DNA of 64,000 nt, from NCBI RefSeq assembly GCF_900446215.1, contig NZ_UAQZ01000013.1, positions 124,001 through 188,000 of the forward strand. The letters are read 5' to 3'. The position numbers were made by a program, and so were the translations under genes. The first letter of the stretch is position 1. Every line of letters starts with the position of its first letter. Source of the stretch: Burkholderia cenocepacia. Lineage in GTDB: Bacteria; Pseudomonadota; Gammaproteobacteria; Burkholderiales; Burkholderiaceae. Below the pieces are notes generated by a model, which saw nothing but the letters and a program-made list of their open reading frames with translations, was not told the origin of the DNA and did no database searches. Below, piece after piece: positions 7,426 through 16,088 of this stretch.

Positions 7426-8454
7426 CTACCCGCGCGCCGGTCCGTCCGTGTCGCCCGCCTCGATGGCCGGCGCCTCGAGCCGGTGGTCGTGCACACCGTC
7501 GTCCAGCAGCCGCAGCATCAGTTCCGCGAGCGCGCGCCCCGATGCATGCCCGGTCGGCTGCACGACCGCCGTGACGCGATACGGATGCGCGAGATCGGGC
7601 GGCACGCCGTCGTAGACGATCAGCGACATGTCCGCGCCCAGGCGCAGTCCGCCGTCGACCAGCGCGCGAAACGCGCCGCCGCCCGCGATGTTGTTGTCGA
7701 CCAGCAGCGCCGTCGGCGGCTCGGCCCGCGCGAGCAACGCCCGCGCCGCCTGCAGCCCGCCGTCGTGCGTGAACGCGCACTCGACGAGCAGCGCCGGATC
7801 CGCGTCGATCCCGGCTTCGCGCAAGGCCGACAGATAACCGGCGCGCCGCTGCGCGGCGAAATTCAGCGCCAGCGGCGCGCTGATCATCGCGATGCGCCGA
7901 TGCCCGAAGCCGATCAGCCGGCGCACCGCGTCGCGCGCGCCCGCCTCGTTGTCGAAGTCGAACCACGCATACGGGCCGGCCGTCTGCGTGCGGCCGTACG
8001 CGACATACGGAAACGCGCTCCCTTGCAGGTACGCGATACGCGGATCGTCGACCCGCGTGCGCGCGACGATCAGCCCGTCGACGAGCTTGCCGTCGACGAT
8101 CCGCCGGTACGTGTCCAGCTCCGCGTTCGGCCGCGCGGACGCGATGATGAAATCGAGATTGCGCTCGGCGAGCCGCTCGGTGATGCCCGCGACGACTTCG
8201 CCGAACCGCGGATCGCCGAGATCGCCCGCGCCGAACGGATAGACGATCCCGATCATGTCGGCCCGCCCGGTCGCGAGCCGGCGCGCGGTCGGATCGGCCA
8301 CGTAGCCCATTTCCCGCGCGGCCTTCGTCACGCGCTCGCGCGTCGCCTCGCTGACGTCGTCGTAACCGTTCAACGCGCGGCTGACCGTCGTCCGCGACAG
8401 ACCGAGCGCGTCCGACAGCGCCTTCAGATTCACCTTCACCGTCATTCCTCGCAT
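7426..8454 (-). CDS. LacI family transcriptional regulator of the fructan genes
   Basis: 342 residues if started at ATG 8454; a start at 8445 (MTVKVNLK) is equally good. The N-terminal LacI helix-turn-helix is clear: LKALSDALGLSRTTVSRALNGYDDVSE followed by the hinge ATGRADMIGIVYP. The rest is a periplasmic-binding-protein-like sugar sensor (DGLIVARTRVDDPR, GFGHRRIAMIS, ALLVDNN). It is divergent from the levansucrase gene, and two perfect LacI-type palindromes lie between them. It is therefore probably the local repressor, responding to sucrose, fructose or a phosphorylated derivative. Confidence 0.9.
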   Translation of the reverse strand: MRGMTVKVNLKALSDALGLSRTTVSRALNGYDDVSEATRERVTKAAREMGYVADPTARRLATGRADMIGIVYPFGAGDLGDPRFGEVVAGITERLAERNLDFIIASARPNAELDTYRRIVDGKLVDGLIVARTRVDDPRIAYLQGSAFPYVAYGRTQTAGPYAWFDFDNEAGARDAVRRLIGFGHRRIAMISAPLALNFAAQRRAGYLSALREAGIDADPALLVECAFTHDGGLQAARALLARAEPPTALLVDNNIAGGGAFRALVDGGLRLGADMSLIVYDGVPPDLAHPYRVTAVVQPTGHASGRALAELMLRLLDDGVHDHRLEAPAIEAGDTDGPARG

Positions 8455-8550
8455 GCGTCGATCCGCCCGGCTGCCCGAAGCCCGGGACGCGCCGACCGGG
8501 TAATTATTTCCAATTGGTAACGATTACCGTCAAATAAATATCTTTTGCGT

Positions 8551-8588
8551 TCCAAACCGGTTTGAAATAGCATCCAAACCGGTTTGGA
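8551..8588. promoter_or_regulatory. Paired LacI-family operators upstream of levansucrase
   Basis: Two copies of the perfect palindrome CAAACCGGTTTG with central CpG, at 8553-8564 and 8575-8586. Their centres are 22 bp apart, two helical turns. The second is extended to CCAAACCGGTTTGG. They lie 54-90 bp before the levansucrase start, in the divergent region with the LacI-type gene. A further odd dyad GGTAA-CGA-TTACC at 8516-8528 may belong to the regulator's own promoter. Confidence 0.85.
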
Positions 8589-8641
8589 CATCGATGCCCA
8601 CTCAGCCGTTCACTTTCACCTTCCCAGGAAACGACGACGAG

Positions 8642-10204
8642 ATGACATACTTTCCCCTTTTCCGTCCGGTCGCGGCCAAACGTCTGCTGCTCGCTGGCGG
8701 CGCACTCGCCGCCCTCGCGTCCGTCGCGCACGCGCAGTCCGGCGGCACGGGCGCGCCCGTGCCCACGCCCCATACCCAGCAAGCCTACGATCCCGAGGGC
8801 AACTTCACGATGCGCTGGACGCGGGCGGACATCCGCCAGATCGTCGCGCAATCGCACACTGCCGGCGCCGACAGGAACTCGCTGCCGCAGGCGCTGACGA
8901 TGCCGGACATCCCGCAGGATTTCCCGCTGATCAATTCGAACGTGTGGGTGTGGGACACGTGGCCGCTGGCCGACCTGCAAGCGAACCAGCTCAGCTACAA
9001 GGGCTGGGAGGTGATCTTCTCGCTCACCGCCGATCCGCACGCGGGCTACACGTTCGACGACCGTCACGTCCACGCCCGCATCGGCTTCTTCTATCGCCGC
9101 GCCGGCATCCCCGCGTCGCAGCGCCCCGCGAACGGCGGCTGGACCTGGGGCGGCCACCTGTTCCCGGACGGCGCGAGCGCCCGGGTGTTCGGCACCGCGC
9201 CGATGACCAACAACGCCGAATGGTCGGGTTCCGCGCGCCTCACGAACGGCAGCAACGTCAGCCTCTACTACACCGCGACGTCGTTCAACCGCTCGGCGCC
9301 CGGCGGCGCCGACATTACGCCGCCGCAGGCGATCATCACGCGCGCCGACGGCCACATCCACGCCGACGACAAGCACGTGTGGTTCACCGGCTTCGACGAT
9401 CACAAGGCGCTGCTGGAACCGGACGGCAACTACTACCAGACCGGCCAGCAGAACACCTACTTCTCGTTCCGCGATCCGTTCGTGTTCACCGACCCCGCGC
9501 ATCCGGGCAAGACCTACATGGTGTTCGAAGGCAACACCGGCGGCCCGCGCGGCGCACGCACCTGCACCGATGCCGATCTCGGCTACGCGCCGAACGATCC
9601 GAACCGTGAAGATCTCAACGCGGTGATGAATTCGGGCGCAGTGTATCAAAAGGCCAATGTCGGCCTCGCGGTCGCGACCAACCCGCAGTTGACCGAATGG
9701 AAGTTCCTGCCGCCGATCCTGTCGGCGAACTGCGTCGACGACCAGACCGAGCGTCCGCAGATCTATCTGAAGGACGGCAAGTACTACCTGTTCACGATCA
9801 GCCACCGCACGACGATGGCGGCCGGCGTCGACGGCCCGGACGGCGTGTACGGCTTCGTCGGCAACGGCATCCGCAGCGACTTCCTGCCGCTGAACGGCGG
9901 CAGCGGCCTCGTGCTCGGCAACCCGACCGACTTCTCCGCGCCGGCCGGCGCACCGTATGCGCAGGACCCGAACCAGAATCCGCGCGAATTCCAGTCGTAT
10001 TCGCACTACGTGATGCCGGGCGGGCTCGTCGAGTCGTTCATCGATGCGATCGGCCCGCGCCGCGGCGGCACGCTCGCGCCGACGGTGAAGGTGAACATCA
10101 ACGGCACGTCGACGGCGGTCGACCGCGCGTATGGGCGCGCCGGCCTCGGTGGCTACGGCGACATCCCGGCGAACCTGCCGGCGACGGGGGCCGGTCACAA
10201 CTGA
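8642..10204 (+). CDS. Levansucrase (GH68), exported
   Basis: 520 residues from ATG 8642, chosen because an AGGAAA site precedes it and a signal peptide begins there (basic start, LLLAGGALAALASVAHA, cleavage near AHA-QS). An upstream ATG at 8594 almost touches the second operator and is less likely. The GH68 catalytic triad is visible: the nucleophile Asp in VWDTWP, the transition-state Asp in SFRDPF, and the acid/base Glu in DQTERPQIY. The enzyme transfers fructosyl units from sucrose to levan outside the cytoplasm, releasing glucose. It is the first gene of a LacI-controlled fructan locus with a GH32 hydrolase downstream. Confidence 0.94.
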   Translation: MTYFPLFRPVAAKRLLLAGGALAALASVAHAQSGGTGAPVPTPHTQQAYDPEGNFTMRWTRADIRQIVAQSHTAGADRNSLPQALTMPDIPQDFPLINSNVWVWDTWPLADLQANQLSYKGWEVIFSLTADPHAGYTFDDRHVHARIGFFYRRAGIPASQRPANGGWTWGGHLFPDGASARVFGTAPMTNNAEWSGSARLTNGSNVSLYYTATSFNRSAPGGADITPPQAIITRADGHIHADDKHVWFTGFDDHKALLEPDGNYYQTGQQNTYFSFRDPFVFTDPAHPGKTYMVFEGNTGGPRGARTCTDADLGYAPNDPNREDLNAVMNSGAVYQKANVGLAVATNPQLTEWKFLPPILSANCVDDQTERPQIYLKDGKYYLFTISHRTTMAAGVDGPDGVYGFVGNGIRSDFLPLNGGSGLVLGNPTDFSAPAGAPYAQDPNQNPREFQSYSHYVMPGGLVESFIDAIGPRRGGTLAPTVKVNINGTSTAVDRAYGRAGLGGYGDIPANLPATGAGHN

Positions 10205-10268
10205 CGGCAACGGCCAGCGTAATCAGGCCAGACCACGATAACGATCGCCAATCAAGGCACGAGGTTCG

Positions 10269-10314
10269 GGAGGCGCGTATCGCGCGTGTCGCGTGTGCGC
10301 CTCCTCTTTTTCTT
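10269..10314 (+). terminator. Rho-independent terminator after levansucrase
   Basis: Stem GGAGGCGC (10269-10276) with GCGCCTCC (10297-10304), with a further GC-rich interior, followed by a T-rich tract (TCTTTTTCTT, 10305-10314). It should uncouple the GH32 gene partly from levansucrase expression. Confidence 0.75.
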
Positions 10315-10406
10315 CCGCCGTTTCTTCTGACCTTTGCGCATGTCGTCGTCACAGGCGGCAGGTGCGCTCCTTACCCGCTTCGCCCGACGAAGCGCCCGGC
10401 CCCCGC

Positions 10407-12044
10407 ATGAAATCGACGTCTTTCCGCTGTTCCGTCCGGCTCGTTCGCCTGTTGTTCGCCTGCCTGGCGTGCACGCAGGTCGTCGCCGCCCCGTGCCACG
10501 CGCCGCCCGAAACCGGCACGCCGCAATGGCGGCCCGCCCTCCACTACACGCCGCAGCGCAACTGGATGAACGATCCGAACGGGCTCGTCTACGAGAACGG
10601 CCGCTATCACCTGTTCTATCAGTACAACCCGCTCGGCAACGACTGGGGCAACATGTCGTGGGGGCACGCGACCAGCACCGATCTCGTCCACTGGCGCGAG
10701 CAGCCGGTCGCGATGCGCGCGAGCGCCACCGAGGAAATCTTCTCGGGCTCGATCGTCGCCGACACCCTGAACACGTCCGGCCTCGGCACGCCGGGTCACA
10801 CGCCGCTCGTCGCGCTTTACACGAGCGTCTACAAGCCCGGCTCGGGTCACGCGCCCGGCATCCAGGCGCAGTCGCTCGCGTACAGCCTCGATCAGGGCAC
10901 GACCTGGCAGCCGTATGCGCACAACCCGGTGCTGACGCTCGATCCCGAATCGAAGGAATTTCGTGACCCGAAAGTGTCGTGGTATGCGGCGGGCGGCTAC
11001 TGGCTGATGACGACGGTCGTCGCCGATGCGCAGGTCGTGAAGCTCTATCGTTCCGACGACCTGATCCACTGGTCGTTCCTGAGCGACTTCACGCTGCCGG
11101 ACGTGCCGCATGCGGGCGCGCTGTGGGAAATGCCGGACCTCATACCGCTGCCGCTCGACGGCGATCCGAAGCGAATCAAGTGGGTGATGATCGTCAACGT
11201 GAATCCGTGGTCGATCGCGGGCGGTTCCGGCGCCATGTATTTCGTCGGCGATTTCGACGGCCGCACGTTTACGCCCGACCGCGTCGCGCCGGCGGGCTCC
11301 GATCCCGCGCAATTCCGCTGGGTCGACCATGGCGCCGACTTCTATGCGGCCGGCACGTTCTCCGGCGCACCGGGCGCCCGGCCGGTCGCGATCGCATGGA
11401 TGAGCAACTGGGATTACGCGGCCAAGGTACCGACCACGCCGTGGCGTGGCGCGACCACGCTGCCGCGCGAACTGTCGCTGAAGGCGATCGACGGCGAGCC
11501 GACCCTCATCGTCGCGCCCGCCGCCGCGTTCGACGCATGGGCCGACGGCCGGCCGGCCGTGCATGAAGGCGACCTGACGGTCGACTCGGCTACCCGACCG
11601 CTGTCGGCCGCCACACGCGGCGGCGTCCAGCGCATCACGGTGACGATCTCGCCGCAGCGTGCCGCACGCGCGGGCCTGATCGTGCGGCGCTCGGCCGATG
11701 GTTCGATCGGCACCCGGATCGTGTACGACACCGCGAAGCGCACGCTGACGCTCGACCGTGCGCGATCCGGCGAAGCGAATTTCGCCGGCACGTTCAGCCG
11801 CGAGCACATCGTCGATCTGCCGCTCGAACGCGGGCAACTGCGGCTCGAGATCGTCGTCGATCGCGGGTCGGTCGAAGTATTCGCGAACGGCGGCCGCGTC
11901 GCACTGACGGACCTGATCTTTCCGCCGCGCGATGCGGATCGCGTGGCCGTGTTCGCCGAGCAAGGCCGCGCGACGTTCGCGGGGTTGACGGTGACGCAGT
12001 TGCAAACCGGCGACGACTCGCGCGGCGCCTGCACTGCCCGATAG
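10407..12044 (+). CDS. Exported GH32 fructanase (levanase/exo-inulinase type)
   Basis: 545 residues from ATG 10407. A signal peptide (LVRLLFACLACTQVVAAPC) indicates export, possibly with a cysteine near the cleavage site. GH32 motifs are complete: the nucleophile in WMNDPNGL, FSGS, the stabilising Asp in FRDPKV, and the acid/base Glu in WEMPDL. A C-terminal beta-sandwich follows, ending in LEIVVDRGSVEVFANGG, the usual GH32C pattern. It would release fructose from levan, inulin or sucrose. Its position after levansucrase gives one locus for synthesis and re-use of an exopolymer. A terminator in the 202-bp gap suggests separate or reduced transcription. Confidence 0.92.
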   Translation: MKSTSFRCSVRLVRLLFACLACTQVVAAPCHAPPETGTPQWRPALHYTPQRNWMNDPNGLVYENGRYHLFYQYNPLGNDWGNMSWGHATSTDLVHWREQPVAMRASATEEIFSGSIVADTLNTSGLGTPGHTPLVALYTSVYKPGSGHAPGIQAQSLAYSLDQGTTWQPYAHNPVLTLDPESKEFRDPKVSWYAAGGYWLMTTVVADAQVVKLYRSDDLIHWSFLSDFTLPDVPHAGALWEMPDLIPLPLDGDPKRIKWVMIVNVNPWSIAGGSGAMYFVGDFDGRTFTPDRVAPAGSDPAQFRWVDHGADFYAAGTFSGAPGARPVAIAWMSNWDYAAKVPTTPWRGATTLPRELSLKAIDGEPTLIVAPAAAFDAWADGRPAVHEGDLTVDSATRPLSAATRGGVQRITVTISPQRAARAGLIVRRSADGSIGTRIVYDTAKRTLTLDRARSGEANFAGTFSREHIVDLPLERGQLRLEIVVDRGSVEVFANGGRVALTDLIFPPRDADRVAVFAEQGRATFAGLTVTQLQTGDDSRGACTAR

Positions 12045-12046
12045 CC

Positions 12047-12100
12047 ACGGGTGCGGGGCCGATCGCCCGGCATCGCAACGCCGGTGACGGCCCCGCCCGT
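12047..12100. terminator. Hairpin between convergent GH32 and SDR genes
   Basis: GCGGGGCC (12053-12060) pairs with GGCCCCGC (12089-12096), with flanking ACGGG/CCCGT and an inner CCGG stem. It lies between convergent genes and lacks a T-run, so it is probably a bidirectional transcript end with Rho help. Confidence 0.45.
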
Positions 12101-12108
12101 GTCGCCCG

Positions 12109-12858
12109 TCAGAGCAACCCCATCCCGCCCGACGCGATGATCTCCGCGCCGACGATGAACGCGGATTCCGGCGCGCTCAGGTGCAGCACCGTCGACGCGA
12201 TTTCGTCCGGCGTGCCGAACCGGCCGATCGGCACGAGGCCCTTGATCTTGTCGGCCGTCGCGTCGAGCGTCGCCGCATCGAGGCCGAGCTTGCCGTACAG
12301 CGGCGTCTGCACGGGCCCCGGGCTCACCACGTTCACGCGCACGCCGTGCGGCAGCAGTTCCGTCGACAGCGTCTTCGCGAACGAATTGACGGCCGCCTTG
12401 CTCGCCGCGTACACCGACGAGCCGGGCATCCCGATATGCGCGTTGATCGAGCCGTTGATCACGATCGATGCGCCGCGATTCAGCAGCGGCACGAGCGACT
12501 GGATCTGGAAATACGCGCCCTTCACGTTGGTGTTGAACACGAGATCCCACATCGCTTCGTCGCTGTCGGCGAACGGCGCGAGTTTCGCGACGCCCGCGTT
12601 GACGAATACGGCGTCGAGCCGCACGCCGGCGGCGGCGAGCGCGTCGGCCAGCGCGCGCGCCGACGCGACGCTGCCGGCTTCGTTGCGAATCGCGAGCGCG
12701 CCTTCGCCGAGCGTTTGACGGGCGGCTTCCAGCGTTTCGGCGTCGCGCCCGGTGATGACGACCCGCGCGCCTTCGGCCGCGAATCCCTTGGCGGCCGCCA
12801 GGCCGATGCCGCTGTTGCCGCCCGTGACGAGGACCGTCTTTCCTTCGAAGCGTTGCAT
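12109..12858 (-). CDS. SDR family oxidoreductase
   Basis: 249 residues from ATG 12856-12858 (AGGAGA upstream). Classical SDR: TGGNSGIG cofactor loop, VNAGV (Asn-Ala-Gly), catalytic Ser in INGSINAH, and YAASK with Tyr and Lys. The C-terminal FIVGAEIIASGGMG is typical. It follows a LysR regulator gene on the same strand, and a 25-bp inverted repeat lies 84-108 bp upstream, so LysR control is likely. Substrate unknown. Confidence 0.88.
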   Translation of the reverse strand: MQRFEGKTVLVTGGNSGIGLAAAKGFAAEGARVVITGRDAETLEAARQTLGEGALAIRNEAGSVASARALADALAAAGVRLDAVFVNAGVAKLAPFADSDEAMWDLVFNTNVKGAYFQIQSLVPLLNRGASIVINGSINAHIGMPGSSVYAASKAAVNSFAKTLSTELLPHGVRVNVVSPGPVQTPLYGKLGLDAATLDATADKIKGLVPIGRFGTPDEIASTVLHLSAPESAFIVGAEIIASGGMGLL

Positions 12859-12941
12859 GATGTTCTCCTGTGAACCGGTGAGTTGACCGTGAACACAGGA
12901 TGCGCGCGGCGCGTGGCGTTGCCGTACGACGGGCGCGACGG

Positions 12942-12966
12942 ACATGTTCGAAAACGTCGAACATGT
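12942..12966. promoter_or_regulatory. 25-bp inverted repeat, probable operator for the SDR gene
   Basis: ACATGTTCG (12942-12950), 7-bp spacer, CGAACATGT (12958-12966): perfect 9-bp arms. It lies in the 122-bp gap between the LysR stop and the SDR start. No T-run follows on either strand, which favours a binding site over a terminator. It contains a dyad suitable for a LysR-type dimer. Confidence 0.55.
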
Positions 12967-12980
12967 TGGCCCGAGCGTGC

Positions 12981-13895
12981 TCAGCCGACCACGTCGATCC
13001 CGTCGAGCAGCCGCTGCGCGAGTCGCGGCTCGCGCAGTTGCTCCAGCCACCATTGCAGCGCGCGGCCGTCGCGGTCGCCGTGCCACGCGACGTACAGCCG
13101 GTTCGGCTCGCGCGGGTCGGCCGTCGGCTTCTCGACCAGTTCGCCGCGCGCGAGCAGCGACGCGACGCGCCGGCGCGGCACCCAGCCGACGCCGAGCGCA
13201 TCGCGCTGCGCGAGGATCTTCGCGCGCATCGACGGCACCGCGAGCACCGCCTGCCCGCCGAGCAGACCATACGCGCGACCGGCCCGCCGCGACGAATCGG
13301 CGACGACGACCGCGCGGTGCGCGCCGATCGCATCGCGCGTCAGCACCCCGCTCGCGGCCCCCAGCGGGTGGCGCGGCGACACCGCGAACACCCACTCCAT
13401 CGCGCCGAGTTCGAACCACTTGAAGCCCGGAATCGCCGGCGGCTCGTTGGTCGCGCCGACGACCAGGTCCGCGCGGCCGTCGCGCAACGCTTCCCAGGTC
13501 CCGCCGAGCACCTCGTGCGTGAAGCGCAGCGACACGCCGGAATCGAGCGCATCGAATGCGCGGACGACCGGCAGAAGCGTATCGAACTCCAGCACCTCGT
13601 CGCTGACGATCCACAGCCGGTCCTCCCAGCCGCTCGCGACCTGCCGCACGCGCTGCGTCAGCCGGGCGACGTCGAGCGCCAGCCGCGCGGCCTCGTCGGC
13701 CAGCAATTGCCCGGCCGGCGTGAGCTGCAGCCGGTAGCCGCGCCGGTCGAACAGCAGCGCGTCGAAGCGCGTTTCGAGCTGGCGCGCCGCGTGCGACACC
13801 GTCGACGGCGCCTTGCCGAGCCGTGCGGCGGCGCGCGACAGGCTGCCGGTGGCGCGGATCGCGTCGAGCAGCGCCAGTTCGTCTTCGGACAGCAT
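12981..13895 (-). CDS. LysR family transcriptional regulator
   Basis: 304 residues from ATG 13893-13895. The N-terminal winged helix covers residues 1-60 (ELALLDAIRATGSLSRAAARLGKAPSTVSHAARQLE). The effector domain follows, with DLVVGATNEPP and GWVPRRRVASLL. It reads towards the SDR gene on the same strand, which is its most likely target. A much longer in-frame extension upstream exists but lies entirely antisense to the next gene and is not used. Confidence 0.9.
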   Translation of the reverse strand: MLSEDELALLDAIRATGSLSRAAARLGKAPSTVSHAARQLETRFDALLFDRRGYRLQLTPAGQLLADEAARLALDVARLTQRVRQVASGWEDRLWIVSDEVLEFDTLLPVVRAFDALDSGVSLRFTHEVLGGTWEALRDGRADLVVGATNEPPAIPGFKWFELGAMEWVFAVSPRHPLGAASGVLTRDAIGAHRAVVVADSSRRAGRAYGLLGGQAVLAVPSMRAKILAQRDALGVGWVPRRRVASLLARGELVEKPTADPREPNRLYVAWHGDRDGRALQWWLEQLREPRLAQRLLDGIDVVG

Positions 13896-14060
13896 GAGGT
13901 CGCTCCACGGTGACGGTGTCGTCGATCGTAAGGCAGCGGCGGGCGGCGGTCCAATCCGGCGAGGGCGACTGCGGCGGCGAGCCGTCGAACCGCCGCTAGC
14001 GCGCCGGACTTCCGGTATGCTGATCAACGCAAAATTACACGAACCGAGGTAACCACTGCG

Positions 14061-15545
14061 ATGGACATCGCGATCCGCATCGAAGGCCGTCACGACCTGA
14101 CGGGGCAAATCTTCCGGCAACTGCGCACCGCGATCGTCGACGGGCGTCTCGAAGGCGGCGCGCGGCTGCCGTCGACGCGCGACCTCGCGAAACAGCTCGG
14201 CGTGTCGCGCAAGACGACGCTCGACGCGTTCGAGCGACTGGTGGCCGAGGGCTTCCTGAATACCCGCGCCGGCGACGGTACGTTCGTCGCCGACGGCCTG
14301 GCGCGCGTGCCGCACGCCGCCGCGATGTCGGCGCCGTCGATCGTCGACGACGTGCCGCGCATCGACGCGGTCGATGCGCGCGCGCTGTGGAACGCGCTGC
14401 CCGACGCGCTCGCGATGCCCACGCCACAAGACTCGCCCGGCTTCGACTTTCGCGGCGGCGTGACCGACAAGACGTTGTTCCCGTTCGACGCATGGCGGCG
14501 CTGCCTGCATCACGCACTGCGCCAGCAGGCGCGCGGCCCCGGCCAGTATCACGATCCGGCCGGCGACCCGCAGTTGCGCGGTGCGATCGCGCGCTACGTC
14601 GCCTTCAGCCGCGCGGTCGCCTGCAGCTGGGACGACGTGCTCGTCACGCAAGGCGCGCAACAGGCGCTCGACCTGCTCGCGCGCGTGGTCGTGCGGCCGG
14701 GCGACGTCGTCGCGGTCGAGGATCCCGGCTATCCGCCCGCGCGCGCCGCGTTCGCGTCGCTCGGCGCGACGGTGATCGGCGTGCCGGTCGACGCGCAGGG
14801 CCTCGTCACGGACCGGCTGCCCGACGACGCGCGGCTCGTCTACGTGACGCCGTCGCACCAGTTCCCGCTCGGCATGCCGATGACGCTCGAGCGCCGCGTC
14901 GCGCTGCTCGAATGGGCGCAGCGCCGCCGCGCGGTGATCATCGAGGACGACTACGACGGCGAATTCCGCTTCGAAGGCCGGCCGGTCGAATCGCTGAAGA
15001 GCCTCGACCGCACGGGCCTCGTCGCGTACGTCGGCACCTTCTCGAAGACGATCTTTCCCGAGCTGCGGATCGGCTACGCGATTCCGCCGCGCGCGCTGCG
15101 CGGCGCGCTGGCCAAGGCGAAGCAGATCGTCGACTGGCACACCTGCACGCTCACGCAGGCGGCGCTCGCCCGCTTCATGCACGAAGGCGATTTCGCGCGG
15201 CACCTGAAACGCGTGCAGAAGCACTACGACGCGCGCCGCAAGATGCTGATCGCACACTTGCGCGGCGCGCTCGCGCCGTGGTTCGACGCGATCGTGCCGA
15301 CCGCCGGCATCCATCTCGCCGCGCACCTGAAGCCGGGGCTCGACGAAGCGGCGCTGGTCCGCGCGGCGCGAGCGCAGGACGTCGGCCTGTACGGGATCTC
15401 GGCGTTCCACGTGGGCGTGCCGGTGCGCCCCGGGCTGCTGTTCGGCTATGGCGGGATCGACGCGCTGCGCATCGACACGGCGCTCGCGAAGCTGGCCGCG
15501 CTGCTGGATGCCGGTATCGCGGGCGGGTCGCCACTGGTCACCTGA
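14061..15545 (+). CDS. MocR/PdxR-type regulator (GntR HTH fused to aminotransferase)
   Basis: 494 residues. Residues 10-80 form a GntR winged helix (LRTAIVDGRLEGGARLPSTRDLAKQLGVSRKTTLDAFERL). The remainder is an aminotransferase-fold domain with DPAGDPQLRGAIARY, EDDYDGEFR and the PLP-lysine in GTFSKTIFPELRIGY. Such proteins sense PLP-bound ligands and control nearby genes. The two genes immediately downstream in the same direction (AhpD-like protein and cupin) are the likely targets, and a short palindrome lies just before them. Confidence 0.92.
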   Translation: MDIAIRIEGRHDLTGQIFRQLRTAIVDGRLEGGARLPSTRDLAKQLGVSRKTTLDAFERLVAEGFLNTRAGDGTFVADGLARVPHAAAMSAPSIVDDVPRIDAVDARALWNALPDALAMPTPQDSPGFDFRGGVTDKTLFPFDAWRRCLHHALRQQARGPGQYHDPAGDPQLRGAIARYVAFSRAVACSWDDVLVTQGAQQALDLLARVVVRPGDVVAVEDPGYPPARAAFASLGATVIGVPVDAQGLVTDRLPDDARLVYVTPSHQFPLGMPMTLERRVALLEWAQRRRAVIIEDDYDGEFRFEGRPVESLKSLDRTGLVAYVGTFSKTIFPELRIGYAIPPRALRGALAKAKQIVDWHTCTLTQAALARFMHEGDFARHLKRVQKHYDARRKMLIAHLRGALAPWFDAIVPTAGIHLAAHLKPGLDEAALVRAARAQDVGLYGISAFHVGVPVRPGLLFGYGGIDALRIDTALAKLAALLDAGIAGGSPLVT

Positions 15546-15583
15546 ATTTCGATGAAATTGGCTATTCAAGCAGGCCAGTGCAC

Positions 15584-15598
15584 GACCTAAAGTAGGTC
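15584..15598. promoter_or_regulatory. Palindrome before the AhpD-like gene
   Basis: GACCTA-AAG-TAGGTC, perfect 6-bp arms, 43 bp before the start of the carboxymuconolactone-decarboxylase-family gene and just after the MocR gene. A plausible binding site for that regulator; the sequence alone does not prove it. Confidence 0.45.
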
Positions 15599-15640
15599 CT
15601 GTCGCGCCACCCTGCGCAACCCGACCGAAAAGGACCTGCC

Positions 15641-16078
15641 ATGCAACCGCGCCTGAACTTCTATGCCGCCAGCCCGAATGCCATCAAGGTGATGCGCAAT
15701 GCCGAGGAATTCCTCGCGAAAAGCTCGATCGAGAAGCCGCTCGCCGAACTCGTCCGCCTGCGCGCGTCGCAGATCAACGGCTGCGCGTTCTGCGTCGACA
15801 TGCACACGACCGACGCGCGCAAGGGCGGCGAAACCGATCGCCGTCTCGCGACCGTCGTCACGTGGCGCGAAACGCCGTTCTTCACCGAGCGCGAACGCGC
15901 GGCGCTGGAATGGACCGAGGCGCTGACGCTGGTGGCCAGCAATCATGTGCCCGACGCCGTCTGGGAAGCCGTGAAGCCGCATTTCACCGACGAGGAACTG
16001 TTCGACCTGTCGATGCTGATCGCGACGATCAACTCGTGGAACCGCTTCGCGATCGCGTTCCGCAAGATGCCCGAGTGA
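15641..16078 (+). CDS. Carboxymuconolactone decarboxylase / AhpD-like family protein
   Basis: 145 residues. The AhpD-type redox core CAFCVDMH (CxxC with following His) sits near residues 47-54, in the usual all-helical context (ELVRLRASQINGCAFC, FTERERAALEWTEALT). Such proteins act as alkylhydroperoxidase-like thiol reductases. It follows the MocR regulator by 95 bp and precedes a cupin gene by 10 bp, suggesting a small oxidative or electrophile-stress unit. Confidence 0.88.
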   Translation: MQPRLNFYAASPNAIKVMRNAEEFLAKSSIEKPLAELVRLRASQINGCAFCVDMHTTDARKGGETDRRLATVVTWRETPFFTERERAALEWTEALTLVASNHVPDAVWEAVKPHFTDEELFDLSMLIATINSWNRFAIAFRKMPE

Positions 16079-16088
16079 GGAGCCGACG

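Noticed and set aside
12981-15569. An 862-codon minus-strand frame that would extend the LysR protein
   Set aside because: The first 558 codons are antisense to the well-supported MocR gene and show no domain; the LysR domain begins at 13895.
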